From positions 5,500,001-5,562,500 of the forward strand of contig WPIO01000024.1 of NCBI GenBank assembly GCA_009760855.2: a stretch of 62,500 nucleotides of DNA. The letters are read 5' to 3'. This document shows positions 34,740-62,500 of this stretch, in pieces (the stretch's first letter is position 1; the number at the start of each line of letters is the position of its first letter). The position numbers and the translations under genes were made by a program. The notes under the pieces were generated by a model. The model saw nothing but the letters and a program-made list of their open reading frames with translations, was not told where the DNA came from and did no database searches. Source of the DNA: Cristatella mucedo (taxonomy: Eukaryota > Bryozoa > Phylactolaemata > Cristatellidae).

Positions 34740-35101
34740 CTCGAAGGCTGCATTCTTAAAATGCGCTATTCTCTAGGCTCGCCACATCGACGGCCTGCCT
34801 GCGAAGTCGGTTCCTCTCGTCACCATGGCCTCTGTAGCGGCGTCCACACTGGAAACGACGACCACGGTTTTGCCCAACAGCTCGAACTTGAAGACGGATC
34901 CGTACTTTGCCTGCCATTCCGAAAGCTGGAGATGAAAGTGGACCACGATATATCGAATATGCTACCGAAGAAGGGCAAGCCTCTAGGTCCTGGCAGTTTG
35001 CGAAGTGGGTCTCGAAGCGTCCTCACTGCGACGTAGCAGAGCAGGGATACAATTGGGGCTGCAAGCCATCCTCCGACGTCGTCCATCCTCGTCGTCCACA
35101 T
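34740..35101 (-). pseudogene. P450 exon 1 (anchor, hinge), frameshift and stop
   Basis: The start ATG at 35101 is the first ATG after an in-frame TGA. Residues about 12-27 (GWLAAPIVSLLCYVAV) form the membrane anchor; LPGPRGLPFFG at about 36-46 is the hinge. After GSIFDISW the frame shifts by one missing base near 34940 and continues as HLQLSEWQAKYGSVFKFELL, then TRGTDFAGRPSMWRA, TAG (34773-34775), and RIAHFKNAAFE up to donor CGAG|GTGAGC. Length 362 nt is one short of a multiple of three, which fits a single-base loss. Confidence 0.85.
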
Positions 35102-38100
35102 TCCGCCAGCTGACAATGGCTGAGGCCGCACGCCAGCAGGCTTTATTCACCCCAGGGTTGGTCGATACGTGATATGGCCATCTGGCGTTTTACCAGGCCT
35201 GCCTGCCCTTTGACACCCAGGTGGGGTACTTGGGAAGCCCATAGTTTGGTGAGGGCTGGGGGGGGGGAGGGGCGGCGGCGTTTTAGCAGAAGTTCTTGGC
35301 GAGTTCAGACGTATTCGTCCTTGCACTTGCACGGCGATCTCAGCGATCCCAGCAGCTCCAGCGACTCGGACTATGTTGACAGTATCTCGGGCTAGCACAA
35401 CAGTTGCAGTCAAGAACCACTGAAGGCTAGTAGCCGACTTACGACTTTTTCTGGGCACTTGTGCCGACAGCCCACATCCTCACTAGAGTCCCTTTGTACC
35501 GAGGCACCCGCTAGTGGAACAGTCTCTCCTCCCCCTAAAGTGCATGGCCTGTGAGTCTACGGTTTAATGTCAAGTAAAGCCCACTCCTTGTCCCATCGTC
35601 CATCCAACACAAGCCCTAGGGTGGCCGCCTTCTAGCGGCGCCTAGTGCCAGGGCCGAGCTGAGGTCTAGCCGGAAATTCGCCACCAGCTTGTGATTACGT
35701 CGGATCGGGGATGCGAATTCAGCCATGACGACTGATCACCGGTTGAATCGATGAGATCGAGTGAGCACACCTAATAAATTAAACTAAAACGGCTCTGGTA
35801 GGCATGTAAACGTTATTCTGAAGGCAGTGCACATGGTTTTTAAACGTTTGAAGAGCTCTAATTGCACAGTGACTTCTCTTGCTATCCGTGTAATAAAAGG
35901 ATATTACTCAAGGCTCAATTTACTCAATTTTTGATGGCTTAAAATCCTTACCAGGATAGACCCATTTGGCATAGGGCACTCTGTCGGTACTCGGTGGTAA
36001 GTCTTTGACAGTGGGGGGGGGGGATACGTACCGAGCACGTGCCATTCGCGTGCCCAGGGCATGGCAGGATATGAGTGCTGAGCAGTGGGCACGTGCAAGC
36101 AACCCTACCAGCAGGTTGGAACGCAGCACCACGAATTCAAATCTGGAAACTTACCCATTTAGCGGAATTTGGTGATTAAATCAACGCTGTTTCAATACCA
36201 GTGGATTCAGCGCCAGATTGCAGCCCTGGCCGTCGTCCGAATCGTGCTGGTAGTGGTGCCCGGGCGAATCCGCTCTTGGCCCATTGAGTCGACGCCAGCA
36301 ATAGTTCGGTAGGTAACCCTCGGAAGCGAGCTTCGACGGTCTCGTGAGATCCGAAAGTGTCTGCCGTTACTGCTTATATAGTCGTAGAAAGGGGGAATAG
36401 CCCACGCGCGAAGAATCCCACAGCAATCTAACGGACAAGCTGATTTACAGCCGGTTATTTAGCTCAAAACATGTTATAATTATTCACAATTGTTATAAAC
36501 GCTGCATTGTAATCTCATTCTGCCAGGCTGCTTTTCTTGGCCGTTCGGAATACTCCAACTCTGCCAATCAATTAAAACAGCTGATGTCAGGGGCGAAGCA
36601 GCTTTTACAGTAAATCTGAGCGAGTTCGAGATCGTAGTTAACTTCTAGTCAATGCCTGCTAATCTGATCTAATCTAATCATGTTTTTCCGATAATCTGCT
36701 AATTGCTAATCTGACAGCCTCATGTTTTTCCGATGGCTCCACTTCCACTTTATAGGTGAACTTGAAAGCTTGGAGCTCCTGACAATAAGTAACGTGGTCT
36801 CAAAAATTTGAAATCCTAGCTACTCAAGTGTTTGATAAGCTTTTAATTATGCTAGTCTCATTACAATGCTAGGGAGAGAATGCCAAGGCAGCAAATATAA
36901 AAGTTTTCTGCATAATTCCCTCCACCGCTCGCTGCTAGTTGTCCTACATCTTCGGCAATCTCTCGAGCACCGATGAAACGGTCGGTAAAGAGCAGGAGCA
37001 GAAGCAGAAGGACGACAATTAATTGTGTTCCTTCAATGCGACGTATTTCTGCACGAGAGGTAGAGCGAATGGGGTCAGACATTTGTCATTCGTGGAAATG
37101 CGAGCGCTGAGCAAGACAAAGGTGTGCAACGTGTCGCTCGACGTTGGCGTTGCTGTCCATATGAGTCCTTCTGAGTATGCCTCTGTCACATCGCAGCCAT
37201 GTTTCGTAAGCTTCATTGCTTCCTAATTTCACTCTCAGTGAAATGCTGTAGGTTGAAATGCAATTCAAAATGCTGAGGGTTGCACGACGTTGGGGTGGCC
37301 CAGGGCATGCGAAATCTCCAGGAAGCAGCTCTGCTGCCATCAACTGCATCGAGAGCTGCAATTATAAAAGCCCTACCCTCGGCATTATTTCTCGCGGCTA
37401 CTTTCGTCCTCTTTCCACACCACTATCCAAAACTCCGTTAGCACTTGCCGCAATACGTGCATGCTGCCCTCCCGGGCGTGTCTATATTTCGTCATCTGAG
37501 CTTAAAATTAGATTAAATACCTCAAAGTCTCTTGGCAGTCGAGCTCTCTGGCAAGACACTCTGTCCTCTGCCATCATGCTGCTCTACCTTCCGCTTGACC
37601 TTTCAACTGACTGACCTACACTCCTTGGTTAATTAAAGCTACAACACAAATCTAGCTCACGCACAAGATGAGTGTGCCCATCAGACTAACGACAGGTTTG
37701 TTTAGGCGGGAACGATCACTTTGTTTACGGCTAGCAAAAAGAAAGCAACGAATACTAAACGCGAGATTGAGAAAGCCGCCAAAAAGGATGGAATCACCGA
37801 GCATCACTAAGCATTTGAAGGTTCTTCAGTCAATAACTAGCAGCATTTAATTTGTCGCTGCAGAGTCACCTGTTCCGCCTAACTTTACCTTCAACCCAGC
37901 TTCAACTCGTACTTGTGTTCCTACCGATCTTTGCCTGAATGATTGGTTACGCAGACCTTTTGTAAGCAATTTGAGTAAATGCTTAAAGCAGCTTTCTCCA
38001 CTCGCCGTTTGGTTATCTATTGTGGACAGCATCTTATGCCGTTGAGACTGTGTAAATATCAGTATCGTTTACTAATTTTTCAAAAAAAAATGAAAAATGA

Positions 38101-39408
38101 AAATACATTTGATAAGGAATATGTTTAATATATGAGATATTTTACAGTGAAACATTGAGCAGGAATCATTCCACACGAAATTGCACGATCATGCGATTTA
38201 CTCTAACCATCTGCGACTATTTTGACCACATGCCAAACGATATGACTTGTCTCTCTAAAAATAAATGGTAGCGCTCACTCTAATATGGGACCTGTAAGCC
38301 ATGTACCTGAGGTTTCCTGCTCTTTTTTTCTAAAATCAGTCGTTGGAGCCCTAAGTGGGAGACCTAACTGAATGTGAAACCACGTGGCAGGCTTTCAACA
38401 ACCATCCCTAGCAGCATACTGACTCAATATTTGCACGGAGTTCTCCTTTAAACAAAAATATTAGGAATGCAATCAGATTTATTTAAATTGCAATATGGCA
38501 GCAAAAGTGATACAAGTAGTTTTAAAGCTCTGCTTACAGAGAAAGTAATTGAACAAAATCACTGACGCGAACTCAGGTGTTTATAACGCCAAGTGAGAAA
38601 TGCTTCTCACGTAAATGTCGTAAGGAGAATGTATGCAGCCTTAAACGGAAACTAGACCATCACTCGAAACCAATGGATCAATGCAAGTTGATCAATAATG
38701 ACACACCCCTCAACCAAATCAAAGTGAAGGGTCTTCTAAGGTCAAATAAGTCTTAAGAGTGTATGCCTCTATATAGTGATATGGTTGTGCAATGCATAGC
38801 GTTGGTTCTCTTGTCTAGCTTACCTTCATATACCCAACCCCCTAGCCGCCCAGCCGCCCTCAGCCGATGCTGCAGGTCTTTGTTCAGCTGCCTACCCATG
38901 CTTCTTGCAGGAATCCCAGCTCGAGAGATAGTCGTCTAACTAACCTGAACTATGGAGCCCGCAGTCCTTGGATTGTGTTTTAACGCCCCGCGACGTCTCC
39001 TGGATTGACCGAACGCTAATGTTTAGTTATTACCTTTGAGATCTGCCACTGTTCTCGAATAATGTTTTCACTAGTCGTCTTCGGTAGCTTGTAGATGCAA
39101 CAGCATTGCCAATACTCGACCGATCTATTTGAAACTTCGAGTGTGAGTTGGGATTTACTTGTACATCAATAGTCACATTCATCTTTGATGTGGATTTTTA
39201 AGTATTATTTTCTCCACGAGGTTCCTTGAACTTGACTGTCTGATTTATTAATTGCTGACGTATGGGCATGTATGCATCTCCGTCTATAACTCCGTAAAGA
39301 CACACAAAACTAAGTGGGTGTTACGCAGAAGAGTTTCCGATAGCAAAACCAGAACCTAAGCAGGTTTTGATACAATTTTGGTCGCCAGAATACGTTATCT
39401 CCCGCAAA
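35102..39408. other. Intergenic, upstream of the P450
   Basis: Begins at the P450 start codon; the first 700 bases are GC-rich (with a run of ten G at about 35262) and would hold the promoter. No clear TATA box is placed. Beyond 36 kb it is AT-rich unique sequence with no gene recognised. Confidence 0.4.
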
Positions 39409-39600
39409 AAAGAGAAAGTGAGAAGCATGACCGAGTCAGGAGGGCAGTTGAGGTAGCGAGTAGCATTGAAGTAGCAGCTAAGCTCTGGTGTAAAGGGTGT
39501 GCTTCAGTCGGCATCCGGAAAGTATATGTTGCTCTAGAACGGTGGTCGTGAGTTTCGAAGTATATGACCTGCAAAGCAAAAGCATTTGTCCCGAAAGACC
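39409..39600. repeat. Dispersed repeat, copy 1 (about 190 bp)
   Basis: Matches 51361-51555 over its length: AAAGAGAAAGTGAGAAGCAT versus AAAGAGAAGGTGAGAAGAAT, then GAGTAGCATTGAAGTAGCAG versus GAGTAGCATGGAAATAGCAG. Family unknown; no coding signal. Confidence 0.7.
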
Positions 39601-40672
39601 TTTAAAAATAGTAATGGAGCCGCTAACTTACCTTCCACATAGAACCCGAGGGCACGATGAGGCTGAAACTGGTGCAGCAGTTCAGCTAGGTATGAAGGAA
39701 CTAAGCCACGGACGGGCATCGTGGGTTAGCCTAAGAGCTTTTACTGTGTATTATTTAATCTAACGGAAGCCATAGAGGCTCCTCAGAAAAAGAGACGCCA
39801 TCAATATTGTCCCTCGAATGAAATTTACTTATTATTTAGGCTTATATAATAATAAGCTAAGTGCGCCCTGCAAATTTTTGAAAGGTATGGAGTATCTTCA
39901 TCCATATTATTGAATCTCTTGATCCTTTTGTGCTACCGTGTTTTAAAAATTCACCCTCACACGGTTAAGTTAAATCTCAAAGATCGTGTCAGAAGGTCGA
40001 CGTTACAGCCATTGTTAATCAAATGAAATGCTGCCCTTACTTCTATGACCAATTTGAACAATAATTGTTCGGTAGGCTCGATTTGATTATTAATAAGTGC
40101 ACTTTGGGGATACGTTCCATATTGTTAGGGGGCACGAGACTTTTGTCTTATGCACTTACCCATAGAAAGACCTCAGGTCGTTATTGGTTCATTGAACATT
40201 ACTCCTGATCGGTAAACCCCACTCTGGGCAGGCTATTACAAAAGGACTTTCACTGGGTGAGCACATTCTCTACACTGCCAAGCTGGTCCACTCTGAGCTG
40301 ACGAATCCATCAAAAATAAGGGCCTGCTTCGATAAGAGCACAACAGGTAACTAGTTGTGGCGTTTGCAACATCGCATGTAGTTTAATTAAATTCAAGTTA
40401 GTAGGACTCCAATCCCGCTACCTTAATCGACCCCAGCTTGCTTATATTCAGATCGTCTTCTGGTCTTGCACCGCCGCATAGATGCCACAGCATACCACTT
40501 TTATCTGTTCTGTACCGGATAGTTAGCTCGCACCCCTTCCTCGTTTAACATCTTTTATCGTGCAATATCTCTTTTTTGGAGTTTCGTAGCTCCACTAGTA
40601 TCATGTCCGACGACTGGCTCTCCAGCTCCCAGTCGTGTGACTGCTCCTGGCAATTCGAAATCGAGTTTCCTG

Positions 40673-41233
40673 TTTGCGTGCACCGTGATCGTGTTGCGTG
40701 CACCGTGATCGTGTTGCGTGCACCGTGATCGTGTTGCGTGCACCGTGATCGTGTTGCGTGCACCGTGATCGTGTTGCGTGCACCGTGATCGTGTTGCGTG
40801 CACCGTGATCGTGTTGCGTGCACCGTGATCGTGTTGCGTGCACCGTGATCGTGTTGCGTGCACCGTGATCGTGTTGCGTGCACCGTGATCGTGTTGCGTG
40901 CACCGTGATCGTGTTGCGTGCACCGTGATCGTGTTGCGTGCACCGTGATCGTGTTGCGTGCACCGTGATCGTGTTGCGTGCGCCGTGATCGTGTTGCGTG
41001 CACCGTGATCGTGTTGCGTGCACCGTGATCGTGTTGCGTGCACCGTGATCGTGTTGCGTGCACCGTGATTGTGTTGCGTGCGCCGTGATCGTGTTGCGTG
41101 CGCCGTGATCGTGTTGCGTGCACCGTGATCGTGTTGCGTGCACCGTGATCGTGTTGCGTGCACCGTGATCGTGTTGCGTGCACCGTGATCGTGTTGCGTG
41201 CACCGTGATCGTGTTGCGTGCACCGTGATCGTG
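40673..41233. repeat. 20-bp minisatellite, about 28 near-identical copies
   Basis: Unit CACCGTGATCGTGTTGCGTG repeated without spacers. Only a few units differ (CGCC for CACC at 40981, 41081 and 41101; GATT for GATC near 41070). Because 20 is not a multiple of 3 and no minus frame has a stop, all three minus frames stay open, giving repeat peptides that are almost certainly not proteins. It lies between the two genes, about 5.6 kb upstream of the P450 ATG. Confidence 0.98.
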
Positions 41234-42253
41234 AAGCCGAAGCTCCTGGTTTCGATCACCAGCTTCTTCGACTTTTCTGCATTCATTCTCCTCAAAGCTA
41301 AAGTCACAACATTTTGGCTCAGCCTTCCTGGCTTTGCAGTGAAGTCGTCTTCTTGCTGCTCTTATGTACTTTGAGTGCTCACATGTGCACGCTTCCATTC
41401 ATGTTACAAACCGTATGCATGGTTCCATTCAGTTTGCAAACCGTATGTCCTGCTAAGCAGCAGCCCCGAGTGTATTCGCGTGTGCTTTTGCCGGCTGATC
41501 CAAGCACGTGACGGCCCGTTTCATTTTGACCCGCGGTTATTACTTTGCTTGCAGTGAGTTTTCAAGCATCTGGATCGAGATTTGGATCTCTTAGGGTGCA
41601 ATACAAGTAAGTGGCTTCATTTTGTATTCCTATTGGTAGTCTCTCAACGGAATCTGGAGGCCCAATCCACGAGCAGCTACCTGGTTGTAACTGCTATATA
41701 GAATGCCCTCGGAGGTATGCCGGCAATGAGCTGCTGCGAGGTCGACCTCCACGTCAGGGCTATGAGTCCATTTACTTGTCCTGGTTGGGGCCTCTGCAAG
41801 CCCACTGGCCTCATTATTGCTGAATTATAACCCCTGACCTTTTGATGCTGCTTACTTTGCAATACACCAGCCACTTATATTGAGGATATTAACTTTTGAT
41901 CGACAGGCCAGCTCTCAGAATGCAACGATGGTTGAATGGGTACAGCATCGGTTGGATCAAAATGACCCGGTGCCTTCTGCTAGACCGAAGGGTCTAGCCC
42001 TCCCTTAAGGTCGATTCTTAGTTGAGTTGCTGATAGCATACATCACTGATTACTGTCGACGGATGAATCGTCAGGCAAGTCGCAAGCCTGAGCTTGAACT
42101 GTGGTTGCTTTTTAGGAGGTGAAAAATGGCTAACCGAGGCAGATTTTAGGATCTAATACGAAATCTGCTACGAGTTCAACATCCACGCTGGCATTTCGCA
42201 ACGTTTAGCAATGGATCGTCGTCAATATCCTCACTGCTCAAGTAAAGCATCCA

Positions 42254-42259
42254 TTTATT
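42254..42259 (-). terminator. Poly(A) signal of the RDH-like gene
   Basis: AATAAA on the minus strand, 50 bases beyond the TAG of the terminal exon. It is the first canonical signal after the stop, so the 3' UTR would be short. Confidence 0.6.
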
Positions 42260-42308
42260 TCTACTGTAAGCGTACTATAAGCACATGCCAGTACAAAGAC
42301 GGAGGAGT

Positions 42309-62500
<20,192 letters not shown>

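Larger units (their letters stand above)
18850..35101 (-). pseudogene. Cytochrome P450 (clan-2-like), complete exon set but disrupted reading frame
   Basis: Eight exons on the minus strand (34740-35101, 34409-34609, 26298-26520, 25998-26134, 21574-21706, 21249-21381, 20973-21094, 18850-19060) have consistent GT-AG introns and phases. They add up to about 507 codons, the normal P450 length. In order: N-terminal membrane anchor, Pro-rich hinge LPGPRGLPFFG, C-helix region, I-helix, K-helix ELLR (ExxR), PKRS region keeping the meander Arg, heme loop FGTGRRACPG with the Cys ligand, and stop TAA. Microsomal P450s of this type oxidise lipids, steroids or xenobiotics in the ER. Lesions: a one-base deletion near 34940 (exon 1), TAG at 34773-34775 (exon 1), TAG at 34526-34528 (exon 2) and a one-base deficit in exon 4 (137 nt where the phases need 138). 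The I-helix reads VITGGMSAML, without the usual acid-Thr pair. Intact splice sites suggest recent loss or assembly error. Family within the clan is not resolved. Confidence 0.88.

Noticed and set aside
34526-34775. Recoding or a variant genetic code to explain TAG codons in the P450
   Set aside because: The same gene also has two frame-disrupting deletions, and the RDH-like gene has no in-frame stops except its own TAG terminator, so TAG is a normal stop here.
40673-41233. CRISPR array
   Set aside because: Units are directly contiguous with no unique spacers, and the context is animal nuclear DNA. The same applies to the 44-bp and 67-bp arrays.

Overview
This window is animal nuclear DNA. 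Two genes are split by introns with GT-AG splice sites, and about one fifth to one quarter of the sequence is recognisable repeats. The genes are a short-chain dehydrogenase of the retinol dehydrogenase type and a clan-2-like cytochrome P450. With the CR1/L2-type LINE fragments and tRNA-derived SINEs they point to a metazoan, probably an invertebrate. I cannot place it further. Most open frames here are chance, repeat-derived or retrotransposon frames.

Both genes lie on the minus strand. The retinol-dehydrogenase-like gene enters from the right edge. Five exons are visible (62393-62500, 60695-60853, 57945-58064, 46224-46419, 42309-42408), and they join in phase into the last 226 residues of the protein, with a poly(A) signal 50 bases after the stop. 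Its 5' exons lie outside the window. About 7 kb further along the same strand, a complete eight-exon P450 can be assembled from 35101 down to 18850. Every splice site is intact and the length is normal, but the gene carries two one-base deletions and two in-frame TAG stops, so it reads as a recently broken gene (or has assembly errors).

Layout: 1-17.9 kb has no recognised gene, several LINE and SINE pieces, a 67-bp satellite at 16.15-16.66 kb and unexplained GC-rich blocks at 11.4-13.7 kb. 17.9-35.1 kb is the P450 locus. Its introns hold GA microsatellites, LINEs, SINEs, a 44-bp satellite of about 15 copies and a piece of an R2-like (restriction-like endonuclease) retrotransposon. 35.1-42.3 kb is intergenic and contains a very uniform 20-bp minisatellite of 28 copies. 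42.3-62.5 kb is the dehydrogenase gene, with introns full of LINE copies in both orientations.

One LINE family dominates, with at least 18 fragments, most 5'-truncated and most on the minus strand. The best copy (5.43-7.45 kb) keeps reverse transcriptase motifs. A tRNA-derived SINE carries a tail resembling the 3' end of this LINE, which suggests that the LINE mobilised it. The most interesting points are this LINE-SINE pairing, the changed active sites in both enzymes (no catalytic Ser in the dehydrogenase; no acid-Thr pair in the P450 I-helix), and the 20-bp array, where every unit contains the AhR/ARNT core TNGCGTG, upstream of the P450.
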